Position numbers and translations under genes: made by a program. Below, in pieces: positions 49,276 through 58,266 of a DNA stretch of 64,000 nt; the first letter of the stretch is position 1; every line of letters begins with the position of its first letter. The DNA lies in the NCBI RefSeq assembly GCF_944377805.1, contig NZ_CALWFZ010000004.1:1-64000 (forward strand). The letters are read 5' to 3'. Source of the stretch: an uncultured Mediterraneibacter sp. Lineage in GTDB: Bacteria; Bacillota; Clostridia; Lachnospirales; Lachnospiraceae. A model generated the notes under the pieces. The model ran no database searches and had not been told where the DNA came from. It worked only from the letters and a program-made list of their open reading frames with translations.

Positions 49276-50247
49276 ATGTTGAGAAATTACAGTGTGAGGA
49301 CAGATCTTGCCCTGGAGGAGAAAGAAAGATTTGAGTCGGACGACGTCGAGATTCAGGGAGTGGTGCTGGAGGAAGACTATGATGAAGAGCAGGAGATCCG
49401 GGTTACAAGAGTTGAGATCAAGACGGAAAACGGGGCAAAAGCGATGGGAAAACCGGTGGGAACTTACCTTACTTTGGAAACTCCGAATCTTGCGATACCG
49501 GATGAGGAGACCCACATGAATATTGCGGAAAGACTATGTGGCTATATAAGGGAATTGATTGAAAAAAACAACAGGGATGGAAAAAAAGATCTCTCCATTC
49601 TGGTGGTGGGACTGGGGAACAGAGATGTCACCCCGGATGCTCTTGGTCCGTGTGTGGCGGATCATCTCTCTGTAACCAGGCATATTGTAAAAGAATACGG
49701 AAAATATGCGATGGGGATGGATCATGCGAATATGATCAGTGCCGTGGTTCCGGGTGTGATGGGACAGACCGGGATGGAGAGTACGGAGATCGTAAGGGGA
49801 ATTGTCCGGGAGACAAGTCCTGACATTATAATTGCTGTGGACGCCCTTGCCGCACGCAACAGCAGACGTCTGAACCGGACAGTGCAGATCGCTGACACAG
49901 GGATACATCCGGGTTCCGGAATCGGGAACCGGAGGATGGGACTGACAAAGGAAGCTTTGGGAGTTCCGGTAATCGGTATCGGCGTGCCCACGGTAGTGGA
50001 CGCGGCAACTATCGTAAATGATACGATGGAAAACCTTATTGTATCTCTGGAAAATTCGGAGTCATTTAACGGAGTGGGAAAAGTTCTCAGAACTTATAAT
50101 GCAGGAGAAAAATACGAATTTGTCAGAGAACTGATCGCGCCTCATTTAAACGGAATGTTCGTGACGCCGAAAGATGTGGATGAGATGGTACACCAGATCA
50201 GTCATACGATTTCCGAGGCCATCAATATGCTTCTGGATCACGCATAA
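49276..50247 (+). CDS. gpr: GPR endopeptidase (spore protease)
   Basis: GPR degrades small acid-soluble proteins during spore germination. It is made as a zymogen whose N-terminal propeptide is removed; here the N-terminus NYSVRTDLALEEKE matches that region. Conserved blocks are VVGLGNRDVTPDALGP, VPGVMGQTGMES, IIAVDALAARNSRRLNRTVQ and TGIHPGSGIGNRR. I prefer the ATG at 49276 (323 residues); the ATG at 49270 overlaps the GAGGA binding site. It is followed by spoIIP, the usual clostridial order. Confidence 0.95.
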   Translation: MLRNYSVRTDLALEEKERFESDDVEIQGVVLEEDYDEEQEIRVTRVEIKTENGAKAMGKPVGTYLTLETPNLAIPDEETHMNIAERLCGYIRELIEKNNRDGKKDLSILVVGLGNRDVTPDALGPCVADHLSVTRHIVKEYGKYAMGMDHANMISAVVPGVMGQTGMESTEIVRGIVRETSPDIIIAVDALAARNSRRLNRTVQIADTGIHPGSGIGNRRMGLTKEALGVPVIGIGVPTVVDAATIVNDTMENLIVSLENSESFNGVGKVLRTYNAGEKYEFVRELIAPHLNGMFVTPKDVDEMVHQISHTISEAINMLLDHA

Positions 50248-50270
50248 CATATCCGGCATATGCATAGAAT
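50242..50270 (+). promoter_or_regulatory. Sigma-E-like promoter of spoIIP
   Basis: GCATAAC (50242-50248), overlapping the gpr stop codon, and CATAGAAT (50263-50270) have a 14-base spacer. They match the sigma-E consensus at 5 of 7 and 7 of 8 positions. The layout mirrors the spoIVA promoter. Confidence 0.6.
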
Positions 50271-50305
50271 TGCAGGAGAAAGTCAGAAGGAAGGTGCCGC
50301 CGGGA

Positions 50306-51493
50306 ATGAAGCGAATTATGGGAGCCGATTTGAAACAGACAGCAACAGCAGCAACAGCCATACTCCTGACTGTCTGTATTCTGCTGGCAGCGGCGGATGA
50401 GATCCGGGGGGACTGGCAATATGCTCTTCAGAAAAAGATATATGCAAGCTCTGAAGAGATGTACATGCCGGTATTTACCTGGACAAACAGAGAGCCATCC
50501 TCCGGGATCGGGACGTGGCTCAGAGAGAAAGCTCTGGCGTGGATTCCTCTTGTAAGCTATGCTGAAGACCATGCTGATCAGGATATGTCGCTGGAAGATG
50601 AAGAAACGCTGGCCAGGATACTGGAAGCGCAGGCGACTGACGAAAATATGGTTGACGAAAACGGAAACCTGATCGGCGAGCCGGACGCGTCTGAAATAAA
50701 GTCGGATGAGTCAGTTCAGCCTGCGGATACTTCGATTGAAAAGCTGAGAGATTTTGAATATCTGTTAAGTAATTTCTATACGGTTGACAGCTCAACTATG
50801 ATCGGTGCGGATCAGTTAAATGCCGATGATCTGCTGGCTCGAAGCATGAAGATAGACACATCTTCAGAAGGGCCTAAAGTGCTGATTTATCACACCCACT
50901 CCCAGGAGGAGTTCGCGGACTCTTCCCCTGGAGATCCCTCTACCAGCATTGTGGGGGTAGGGGATTATCTGACCCGGCTTTTAAATGAAAGAGGAATTGA
51001 GACGCTCCATGATACAGGAGTGTACGATATTATAAATGGAAAACTGGATCGAAGCAACGCTTATGAGTATGCCGGAGAAGCGGTCAGCAGGATACTGGAA
51101 GAGAATCCGACTATCGAAGTGCTGATTGATCTTCACCGTGACGGCGTGGCAGAAGGTACTCATCTGGTAACGGAAGTCAACGGGAAGCCAACAGCCAAAA
51201 TTATGTTTTTTAACGGATTGAGCAGATCAAGGACAAACGGGAATATTGACTATCTCGCCAATCCGTACATACAGGATAACCTTGCGTTTTCTCTTCAGAT
51301 GCAGCTAGACGCGGAAGAGAAATATCCGGGCTTTACCCGGCACATTTATCTGAGAGCATATCGCTACAATATGCATCTGATGCCCAAATCTCTTCTTGTG
51401 GAGGCGGGAGCCCAGACCAATACTGTAGAAGAAATGATGAACGCAATGGAGGTGCTCTCCGATATGCTGTATGATGTACTTGTCGGACAGTAG
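50306..51493 (+). CDS. spoIIP: Stage II sporulation protein P
   Basis: SpoIIP is a mother-cell amidase and endopeptidase that, with SpoIID and SpoIIM, thins septal peptidoglycan during engulfment. The 395-residue protein has an N-terminal membrane anchor (about 12-30), an acidic linker, and the amidase domain beginning KVLIYHTHSQEEF with the zinc-binding histidine and glutamate, then LIDLHRDGV and a final SLLVEAGAQTNT. The ATG at 50306 is behind AAGGAAGGTG. A longer open frame reaches back into gpr but has no start signal. Confidence 0.95.
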   Translation: MKRIMGADLKQTATAATAILLTVCILLAAADEIRGDWQYALQKKIYASSEEMYMPVFTWTNREPSSGIGTWLREKALAWIPLVSYAEDHADQDMSLEDEETLARILEAQATDENMVDENGNLIGEPDASEIKSDESVQPADTSIEKLRDFEYLLSNFYTVDSSTMIGADQLNADDLLARSMKIDTSSEGPKVLIYHTHSQEEFADSSPGDPSTSIVGVGDYLTRLLNERGIETLHDTGVYDIINGKLDRSNAYEYAGEAVSRILEENPTIEVLIDLHRDGVAEGTHLVTEVNGKPTAKIMFFNGLSRSRTNGNIDYLANPYIQDNLAFSLQMQLDAEEKYPGFTRHIYLRAYRYNMHLMPKSLLVEAGAQTNTVEEMMNAMEVLSDMLYDVLVGQ

Positions 51494-51518
51494 AACACAA
51501 TACCCGCCACTTTTTATA

Positions 51519-51547
51519 TTGAAAACCACAAGAACTGGTGGTATAGT
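51519..51547 (+). promoter_or_regulatory. Sigma-A promoter of the topoisomerase operon
   Basis: TTGAAA (51519-51524) and TATAGT (51542-51547) have a 17-base spacer, which includes an imperfect ACCAC/GTGGT repeat. Confidence 0.7.
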
Positions 51548-51606
51548 ATGTAATGGATTGGCCTGCTCAATTGCGGGACAGGCAGAACGACAGAAGGAGA
51601 ATATAA

Positions 51607-53529
51607 ATGGCAGGGAAGAATACATACGATGCTGGCAGCATCACAGTGCTCGAGGGACTGGAAGCTGTCAGAAAGCGTCCGGGAATGTACATCGGAAGTG
51701 TCTCGACAAAGGGACTGAATCATCTGATCTATGAAATTGTGGATAATGCGGTAGATGAGCATCTGGCAGGATATTGTTCCGAGATTCATGTGACACTGGA
51801 AAAGGATGGCTCGGCGACAGTGGAGGACAATGGGCGCGGTGTTCCGGTTGAGATGCATGAAAAGGGCATGTCCGCGGCAAGACTTGTCTTTACGACCCTT
51901 CACGCGGGAGGCAAGTTTGACGATTCCGCCTATAAGACAAGCGGTGGACTTCACGGAGTGGGATCATCTGTCGTAAACGCGCTCTCCGCATATATGGATG
52001 TAAAGATCAGCCGTGACGGCTATATTCACCATGACCGGTATGAGAGAGGCGTACCCGTGGTGGATCTTGAGGAAGGGCTCCTGCCAAAAACCGGAAAAAC
52101 GAAAAAAACAGGAACAACAATCAATTTCCTCCCGGATGATACGATCTTTGAGAAAACAAAGTTCCGGGCGGAAGAAGTAAAGAGCAGGCTTCATGAGACG
52201 GCATACCTAAATCCGGATCTTAAAATTGTCTTTGAGGATCTGCGCATGGAAGCGCCGGAACATATCGAGTACCATGAGCCGGACGGAATCCTTGGATTTA
52301 TCAGAGACTTAAATAAGAAGAAAGAAACTCTTCACGACCCGGTTTATTTCAAAGGGGAGTCGGATGGCATCGAGGTAGAGGCTGCGCTTCAGTATGTTAA
52401 TGAATTCCATGAAAATGTCCTCGGTTTCTGCAACAATATATATAACGCGGAGGGCGGCACTCATCTGACCGGATTTAAAACGACATTTACGACAGTTATG
52501 AATCAGTATGCCAGGGAACTTGGGATACTGAAAGAGAAAGACGCGAATTTTACCGGGGCGGATATTCGGAACGGCATGACGGCGATTATTTCCATCAAGC
52601 ACCCGGATCCGAGATTTGAAGGACAGACAAAGACAAAGCTGGACAATCCGGATGCCGCGAAAGCAGTGAGCAAAGTTGCCAGCGACGAGATCGTCCGCTA
52701 CTTTGACAGAAATCTGGACACGCTCAAAACAGTGCTCTCCAGCGCTGAGAAGGCAGCGAAAATCAGAAAAACGGAAGAAAAAGCAAAAACCAACCTTCTG
52801 ACAAAGCAGAAATACTCTTTTGACAGCAACGGGAAACTGGCAAACTGTGAAAGCCGTGATCCGAAAAAGTGTGAAATATTTATTGTAGAGGGAGACTCGG
52901 CAGGCGGTTCCGCGAAGACTGCCAGAGACAGGAACTATCAGGCGATCCTTCCGATCCGGGGAAAGATCTTAAATGTGGAGAAGGCAAGCATAGACAAGAT
53001 TCTTGCCAATGCGGAGATCAAGACGATGATCAATGCTTTCGGCTGCGGCTTTTCGGAAGGATATGGGAACGATTTCGATATTACGAAGCTGCGTTATGAT
53101 AAGATTATCATTATGGCTGATGCAGATGTGGACGGAGCTCACATTTCCACGCTGCTTCTGACACTGTTTTACCGGTTCATGCCGGAACTGATCTATGAGG
53201 GACATGTATATATCGCTATGCCTCCGCTTTATAAGGCGATGCCGAAGACGGGGGAGGAGGAGTATCTCTACGATGACAAGGCGCTGGAGAAATACCGGAA
53301 GACGCACACCGGTTCCTTTACGCTCCAGAGATATAAAGGTCTGGGAGAGATGGATGCCGAACAGCTGTGGGAGACCACATTAGACCCCGAGAGACGGCTG
53401 TTAAAACTGGTGGAGATCGAGGATGCCAGAATGGCTTCCAGCGTAACAGAGATGCTGATGGGAACAGAAGTGCCGCCGAGACGTGCGTTTATTTACGAGA
53501 ATGCTACAGAAGCGGAGCTGGATGTCTAA
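51607..53529 (+). CDS. parE: Type IIA topoisomerase subunit B (probably topoisomerase IV ParE)
   Basis: The 640-residue ATPase subunit has the GHKL motif EIVDNAVDEHLAG (about 41-53), GGLHGVGSSVVNALS, the Toprim motifs VEGDSAGGSA and MADADVDGAH, and the RYKGLGEMDAEQLWETT motif. Sequence alone does not clearly separate ParE from GyrB. I prefer ParE because the partner subunit next door lacks a GyrA box and because gyrBA in Lachnospiraceae usually sits by dnaA, which is not here. It forms an operon with the A subunit 20 bases downstream. Confidence 0.85.
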   Translation: MAGKNTYDAGSITVLEGLEAVRKRPGMYIGSVSTKGLNHLIYEIVDNAVDEHLAGYCSEIHVTLEKDGSATVEDNGRGVPVEMHEKGMSAARLVFTTLHAGGKFDDSAYKTSGGLHGVGSSVVNALSAYMDVKISRDGYIHHDRYERGVPVVDLEEGLLPKTGKTKKTGTTINFLPDDTIFEKTKFRAEEVKSRLHETAYLNPDLKIVFEDLRMEAPEHIEYHEPDGILGFIRDLNKKKETLHDPVYFKGESDGIEVEAALQYVNEFHENVLGFCNNIYNAEGGTHLTGFKTTFTTVMNQYARELGILKEKDANFTGADIRNGMTAIISIKHPDPRFEGQTKTKLDNPDAAKAVSKVASDEIVRYFDRNLDTLKTVLSSAEKAAKIRKTEEKAKTNLLTKQKYSFDSNGKLANCESRDPKKCEIFIVEGDSAGGSAKTARDRNYQAILPIRGKILNVEKASIDKILANAEIKTMINAFGCGFSEGYGNDFDITKLRYDKIIIMADADVDGAHISTLLLTLFYRFMPELIYEGHVYIAMPPLYKAMPKTGEEEYLYDDKALEKYRKTHTGSFTLQRYKGLGEMDAEQLWETTLDPERRLLKLVEIEDARMASSVTEMLMGTEVPPRRAFIYENATEAELDV

Positions 53530-53549
53530 AAGGATGAAGGAGTGGAAAG

Positions 53550-55793
53550 ATGAACAGTGAAACACAGATCATAAGAACAGAGTACTCGGATCTTATGAAG
53601 AAATCGTATATTGATTACGCGATGAGCGTTATCATATCCCGTGCTCTGCCGGATGTGCGCGACGGACTCAAGCCGGTACAGAGACGTACTCTCTACGATA
53701 TGTATGAGCTGGGGATACGATACGACAGACCTTATCGTAAGTGCGCCCGTATTGTGGGAGATACTATGGGTAAATATCATCCTCACGGTGACAGCTCCAT
53801 TTATGAGGCCCTTGTCGTTATGGCCCAGGATTTTAAGAAAGGGCAGATTCTCGTGGATGGTCACGGGAATTTCGGCTCAATCGAGGGGGATGGAGCCGCG
53901 GCCATGCGTTATACAGAGGCCAGACTTACGAAGTTCACCCAGGAAGTATGCCTGGCTGATCTGGATAAAAATGTGATAGATTTCGGCCCGAATTTCGATG
54001 AGACAGAAAAGGAGCCTCTTGTGCTTCCAATGCGGGTGCCAAATCTTCTAATAAACGGAGCGGAGGGGATCGCCGTAGGTATGGCGACAAACATTCCGCC
54101 CCACAACCTTGCCGAAGTGATCGACGCTGTGAAGGCCTACATGAAAAATGATGAGATCAGCACGAAACAACTTATGAAATATATTAAAGGGCCTGATTTT
54201 CCGACCGGGGGGATTGTGGTTAATAAAGATGCCCTGCCTGATATTTATGAGACCGGACAAGGTAAGATCAAGATCCGGGGCAAGGTGGAAGTAGAGGAAC
54301 TCAAAGGCGGTAAAAAGCAGCTTGTTATCAGCGAGATTCCATATACGATGATCGGCACGGGAATCAGCAAGTTTCTCAATGATGTGGCCTCTCTGGTGGA
54401 GACGAAAAAGACAACGGACATCGTTGATATTTCCAACCAGTCATCCAAAGAAGGAATCCGTATTGTGCTGGAGCTCAAAAGAGGAGCTGATGCTGAGAAC
54501 TTAAAGAATATGCTCTATAAGAAAACCCGTCTCGAGGATACTTTCGGCGTCAATATGCTTGCCGTGGCGGATGGAAGACCTGAGACGCTGGGGCTTAAAA
54601 AGATTATCGAACATCATGTTGACTTTCAGTTCGAGCTGGCGACAAGAAAATACCAGACTCTTCTTGGGAAAGAGCGGGAGAAGAGCGAGGTTCAGGAAGG
54701 ACTCATAAAAGCGTGCGATGTGATCGACCTGATTATCGAAATCCTGCGGGGGAGCAAGTCGGTAAAAGACGCGAAGGCCTGTCTTGTAAACGGTGTTACG
54801 GATAATATCAGCTTCAAATCCGGTATTTCAAAAAAAATGGCGGCTCTGCTTCGATTCACAGAGCGCCAGGCCACGGCGATCCTGGAAATGCGTCTGTATC
54901 GTCTGATCGGCCTTGAGATTGAAGCGCTCAGGGCAGAGCATGAACAGACGGTGAAAAACATCGCGAGATACGAGGATATTCTCAATAACTATGACTCGAT
55001 GGCGGCGGTGATTATAGAGGAACTGGACTCCTACAAGAAAGAATACGGGAGAAAACGCCGCACTGTGATAGAGAATGCCGAAGAGGCTGTTTTTGAGGAG
55101 AAGAAGATCGAGGAGCAGGAAGTTGTCTTCCTTATGGATCGGTTCGGATATGCGAAGACGGTAGATCTCTCCGTCTATGAGAGGAACAGAGAGGCTGCTG
55201 ACAGCGAGAACAAATATATAGTGCCCTGTATGAATACAGGCAGATTGTGTATCTTTACCGATACAGGCAAGATGCATCAGGTGAAAGTGCTGGATGTGCC
55301 CTATGGAAAATTCAGAGACAAGGGAACGCCCCTTGATAATGTCAGCAATTATTCTACCAGCGAAGAACAGATCGTCATGGTCTGCGACGCCGAACAGATG
55401 CGTTTCGCGCATTTGCTCTTTGCAACGGCAAAAGGGATGGTGAAAAAGGTAGAGGGAACGGAATTCCAGGTGACGAAACGGACGATCAGCGCGACGAAAC
55501 TACAGGAGGAAGACTCGGTAATCGCAGTGAAAGTGATTACGGACAACCAGAATGTGGTGCTTCAGACAAAGAACGGGTATTTCTTAAGATTTCCGGCGCC
55601 GGAGATCCCGGAGAAGAAAAAGGCGGCCATAGGCGTTCGCGGGATCCGTCTTCATAAGAATGATGAGCTGGAACAGGTCTATCTCTTCGAGGAGGGCGTA
55701 GAGACAAAGGCCCGGTATAATGATAAAGAGGTCACGCTGAACCGGTTCAAACAGGCAAAACGCGACGGAGCCGGCAACAAGTATCGAGGATGA
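53550..55793 (+). CDS. parC: Type IIA topoisomerase subunit A (probably topoisomerase IV ParC)
   Basis: The 747-residue DNA cleavage subunit has LKPVQRRTLYDMYELG near 36, KYHPHGDSSIYEALV with the quinolone-contacting serine intact, and the catalytic tyrosine in AAMRYTEARL (about 119). The C-terminal domain (about 500-747) has the blade repeats, but I find no GyrA box (QRRGGKG-like); the nearest segments are TKRTISATK and KKKAAIGVRGI. Lack of the box favours ParC. AAGGAGTGG lies before the ATG. Confidence 0.85.
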   Translation: MNSETQIIRTEYSDLMKKSYIDYAMSVIISRALPDVRDGLKPVQRRTLYDMYELGIRYDRPYRKCARIVGDTMGKYHPHGDSSIYEALVVMAQDFKKGQILVDGHGNFGSIEGDGAAAMRYTEARLTKFTQEVCLADLDKNVIDFGPNFDETEKEPLVLPMRVPNLLINGAEGIAVGMATNIPPHNLAEVIDAVKAYMKNDEISTKQLMKYIKGPDFPTGGIVVNKDALPDIYETGQGKIKIRGKVEVEELKGGKKQLVISEIPYTMIGTGISKFLNDVASLVETKKTTDIVDISNQSSKEGIRIVLELKRGADAENLKNMLYKKTRLEDTFGVNMLAVADGRPETLGLKKIIEHHVDFQFELATRKYQTLLGKEREKSEVQEGLIKACDVIDLIIEILRGSKSVKDAKACLVNGVTDNISFKSGISKKMAALLRFTERQATAILEMRLYRLIGLEIEALRAEHEQTVKNIARYEDILNNYDSMAAVIIEELDSYKKEYGRKRRTVIENAEEAVFEEKKIEEQEVVFLMDRFGYAKTVDLSVYERNREAADSENKYIVPCMNTGRLCIFTDTGKMHQVKVLDVPYGKFRDKGTPLDNVSNYSTSEEQIVMVCDAEQMRFAHLLFATAKGMVKKVEGTEFQVTKRTISATKLQEEDSVIAVKVITDNQNVVLQTKNGYFLRFPAPEIPEKKKAAIGVRGIRLHKNDELEQVYLFEEGVETKARYNDKEVTLNRFKQAKRDGAGNKYRG

Positions 55794-55810
55794 CAATTTA
55801 TAAAATGTTC

Positions 55811-55839
55811 TTGCATTATGAGGAAATAGGTGGTATACT
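55811..55839 (+). promoter_or_regulatory. Sigma-A promoter of the rimP-nusA-infB operon
   Basis: TTGCAT (55811-55816) and TATACT (55834-55839) have a 17-base spacer, about 80 bases before rimP. Confidence 0.8.
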
Positions 55840-55866
55840 AGCCAATAGTTACATAAGGAACCCGGC

Positions 55867-55899
55867 AGAAGAGTGAACGAAAGTTCACTCTTCTTTGTT
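55867..55899 (+). terminator. Leader terminator before rimP, probable nusA attenuator
   Basis: A perfect 12-bp stem (AGAAGAGTGAAC 55867-55878 with 55883-55894) is closed by a GAAA tetraloop and followed by TTGTTGG, a poor U-tract. It lies between promoter and first gene. In Bacillus subtilis the nusA operon leader holds a NusA-dependent terminator; weak U-tracts are typical of that class. Confidence 0.7.
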
Positions 55900-55918
55900 G
55901 GTAAGGAGGAAACACAGC

Positions 55919-56386
55919 ATGTCCAGAAGAGAGGAATATGAACAAACGACAGAGGCTCTTATAGAGCCGGTTGTCTCGGAACTAGGCTTTGAGCTGGTTG
56001 ATGTGGAATACGTCAAGGAAGGCGGCACATGGTATCTGAGAGCTTACATTGATAAACCTGGAGGGATTACAGTGGATGACTGCGAGGCGGTCAGCAGAAA
56101 ATTCTCAGATATTTTGGATGAAAAAGATTACATCGAAGATACTTATGTCTTCGAGGTGAGTTCGCCCGGACTTGGGAGACCGCTTAAAAAAGAAAAGGAT
56201 TTTGCGAGAAGCATTGGCGAGGAAGTCGAAATACGCACTTACAAAGCGATCGACAGACAGAAAGAATTTGTCGGAGTTCTGAAAGATTATGACGACAGGA
56301 CAGTTACGATTGTTTATGAAGATGACACAGAACAGACATTTGAGCGCTCTGACATCGCGCTGATCCGTCTGGCTTTGGATTTTTAA
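55919..56386 (+). CDS. rimP: Ribosome maturation factor RimP
   Basis: RimP helps 30S subunit maturation. The 155-residue protein has the family N-terminal domain (LIEPVVSELGFELVDVEYV, about 14-32), LRAYIDKPGGITVDDCE, EVSSPGLGRPLKKEKDF, and a C-terminal SH3-like barrel. The ATG at 55919 lies behind AAGGAGGAA; an in-frame ATG at 55895 lies at the end of the leader hairpin and is less likely. First gene of the operon that continues through ribF. Confidence 0.96.
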   Translation: MSRREEYEQTTEALIEPVVSELGFELVDVEYVKEGGTWYLRAYIDKPGGITVDDCEAVSRKFSDILDEKDYIEDTYVFEVSSPGLGRPLKKEKDFARSIGEEVEIRTYKAIDRQKEFVGVLKDYDDRTVTIVYEDDTEQTFERSDIALIRLALDF

Positions 56387-56406
56387 TTATTTAGGAGGAA
56401 GTAGGA

Positions 56407-57636
56407 ATGAACACAGAGTTAATGGAAGCATTGACAATTCTTGAGAAAGAGAAAAACATCAGCAGAGATGTCATGATGGATGCAATCGAAAATTCGCTGA
56501 TGAGCGCATGCAAAAATCATTTTGGAACTGCGGAGAACATTAAGGTGATCATGGATCGCGAGACATGCGATTATGCGGTGTATGCCGAGAAAAAAGTCGT
56601 GGAGGAAGTGGATGACCCGGCTGTGGAAATCAGTCTGGAGGAGGCTGAGAAGCTTGACTCGGCACTGCAGGTCGGCGATGTGGCGCAGATTCCCGTACAG
56701 TCCAAAGAGTTCGGCCGTATAGCAACTCAGAACGCGAAGAACCTGATCCTCCAGAAGATCCGTGAAGAGGAGCGAAAAGTCGTATTTGATCAGTATTTTG
56801 AGAAAGAGAAGGATATTGTAACGGGGATTGTTCAGCGTTATGTAGGAAAAAATATCAGCATCAATCTCGGAAGAGCGGACGCCATGCTGACTGAGAATGA
56901 GCAGGTGAAGGGCGAAGTGTTCAGACCGACAGAGCGCATCAAGCTTTATGTAGTGGAAGTCAAGAATACTCCCAGAGGGCCGAAAATCCTGGTGTCACGG
57001 ACGCATCCGGAACTAGTAAAACGTCTTTTCGAGGCTGAAGTCTCCGAAGTACGGGACGGTACTGTGGAGATCAAGAGCATCGCCCGCGAGGCGGGTTCCC
57101 GTACAAAGATGGCCGTATGGTCCAATGATCCGAACGTAGATCCGGTAGGCGCCTGTGTCGGAATGAACGGGGCCAGAGTCAACGCGGTGGTTCAGGAGCT
57201 CAGAGGCGAGAAGATCGACATCATCAACTGGGATGAGAACCCGGCGCTTCTGATTGAGAATGCCTTGAGTCCGGCAAAAGTGATCTCAGTTATGGCGGAT
57301 CCGGAGGAGAAAGTGGCGAATGTGATTGTACCTGATTACCAGCTTTCTCTTGCGATCGGAAAAGAGGGGCAGAATGCACGTCTGGCTGCAAGGCTTACGG
57401 GGTATAAGATCGATATTAAGAGTGAGACTCAGGCGATTGAAGCAGGTGACCTTCCGGAAAATTACATGGAGCAGATGGGGCTCATGGGTGAAGAAGGCTA
57501 TACCGGCGATTACGAAGATGAATATGATGAAGGCGCATATGACGACTATGATGAAAACTATGGTGAATCCTATGAAGAATATGACTCAGAGGATGGAGCG
57601 GAGAATATCGAATTCGTCGAGACGGATGAGGAATAA
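56407..57636 (+). CDS. nusA: Transcription elongation/termination factor NusA
   Basis: NusA binds RNA polymerase and promotes pausing and hairpin-dependent termination. The 409-residue protein has the N-terminal RNAP-binding domain (about 1-125), an S1 domain (about 135-200; [20 protein letters not shown]), and two KH domains ([14 protein letters not shown] and [17 protein letters not shown]). A strongly acidic, tyrosine-rich tail (about 359-409) replaces the E. coli AR repeats. It probably represses its own operon through the leader hairpin upstream of rimP. Confidence 0.97.
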   Translation: MNTELMEALTILEKEKNISRDVMMDAIENSLMSACKNHFGTAENIKVIMDRETCDYAVYAEKKVVEEVDDPAVEISLEEAEKLDSALQVGDVAQIPVQSKEFGRIATQNAKNLILQKIREEERKVVFDQYFEKEKDIVTGIVQRYVGKNISINLGRADAMLTENEQVKGEVFRPTERIKLYVVEVKNTPRGPKILVSRTHPELVKRLFEAEVSEVRDGTVEIKSIAREAGSRTKMAVWSNDPNVDPVGACVGMNGARVNAVVQELRGEKIDIINWDENPALLIENALSPAKVISVMADPEEKVANVIVPDYQLSLAIGKEGQNARLAARLTGYKIDIKSETQAIEAGDLPENYMEQMGLMGEEGYTGDYEDEYDEGAYDDYDENYGESYEEYDSEDGAENIEFVETDEE

Positions 57637-57663
57637 GAGATAATATCTGAAGGAGTGGGTTAT

Positions 57664-57945
57664 TTGGCAGTTAAGAAAAAGATCCCTATGAGAAAATGCG
57701 TGGGATGCGCTGAGATGAAACCAAAAAAAGAGCTGATGCGTATACTGAAAACGGAAAACGGAGAGTTTCTTGTGGATGCGGACGGGAAGAAAAACGGACG
57801 CGGCGCGTATATCTGCAGATCTGTGGAATGCTTTCGCAAGGCGGTCAGATCGAAGGGACTGGAACGGTCGTTTAAGCAGGAAATACCGCAGGAAGTATAT
57901 GACAGACTGGAAAAGGAGATGGGCGATATTGAGGAAAAAGGATAA
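57664..57945 (+). CDS. rnpM: YlxR/RnpM RNA-binding protein
   Basis: This 93-residue protein of the YlxR family has the signature MRKCVGCAEMKPKKELMRI and GRGAYICRSVECFRKA. In Bacillus it has been renamed RnpM because it binds and modulates RNase P, whose RNA is encoded here at 19.9 kb. I chose a TTG start at 57664: AAGGAG lies 8 bases upstream, and the protein then begins AVKKKIPMRKC. A GTG at 57655 in frame would sit inside the binding site. It overlaps the next gene by 17 bases. Confidence 0.9.
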   Translation: MAVKKKIPMRKCVGCAEMKPKKELMRILKTENGEFLVDADGKKNGRGAYICRSVECFRKAVRSKGLERSFKQEIPQEVYDRLEKEMGDIEEKG

Positions 57946-58252
57946 AGTTCTGTCTCTGATCGGACTGGCGATGAAGGCCGGCAGATGCACAAGCGGAGAG
58001 ACCATGACGGAGAGCGAGACTAAATCAGGGCGCGCAAGGCTTGTAATTGTGGCATCTGACGCATCGGATAATACAAAGAAAAAATTTCGGGATATGTGTA
58101 AATTTTACAGAGTTCCAATTTATATTTACGGAGATAAAGATACCTTAGGGCATGCAATGGGAAAGGAATTCCGTGCATCTCTGGCGATATTGGACGAAGG
58201 ATTTGCAGACGGGATTCAAAAAGAGCTTAATAATCGAGAGGATATTGCATAA
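57929..58252 (+). CDS. ylxQ: L7Ae-family RNA-binding protein YlxQ
   Basis: A 107-residue member of the L7Ae/L30e family, which binds kink-turn RNA; its target here is unknown. Family features are [18 protein letters not shown] near the start and [16 protein letters not shown] in the middle. The TTG at 57929, behind GGAGATGG, gives the standard N-terminus [12 protein letters not shown]; the first ATG (57973) would delete the first helix. The start lies within rnpM, so translation is probably coupled. Confidence 0.88.
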   Translation: MRKKDKVLSLIGLAMKAGRCTSGETMTESETKSGRARLVIVASDASDNTKKKFRDMCKFYRVPIYIYGDKDTLGHAMGKEFRASLAILDEGFADGIQKELNNREDIA

Positions 58253-58266
58253 AGGAGGTAGTTAAT

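Noticed and set aside
51607..55793. Calling the topoisomerase pair gyrB-gyrA
   Set aside because: I see no GyrA box in the A subunit and dnaA is not nearby, so ParE/ParC is preferred; the choice is not certain and a tree would decide it.
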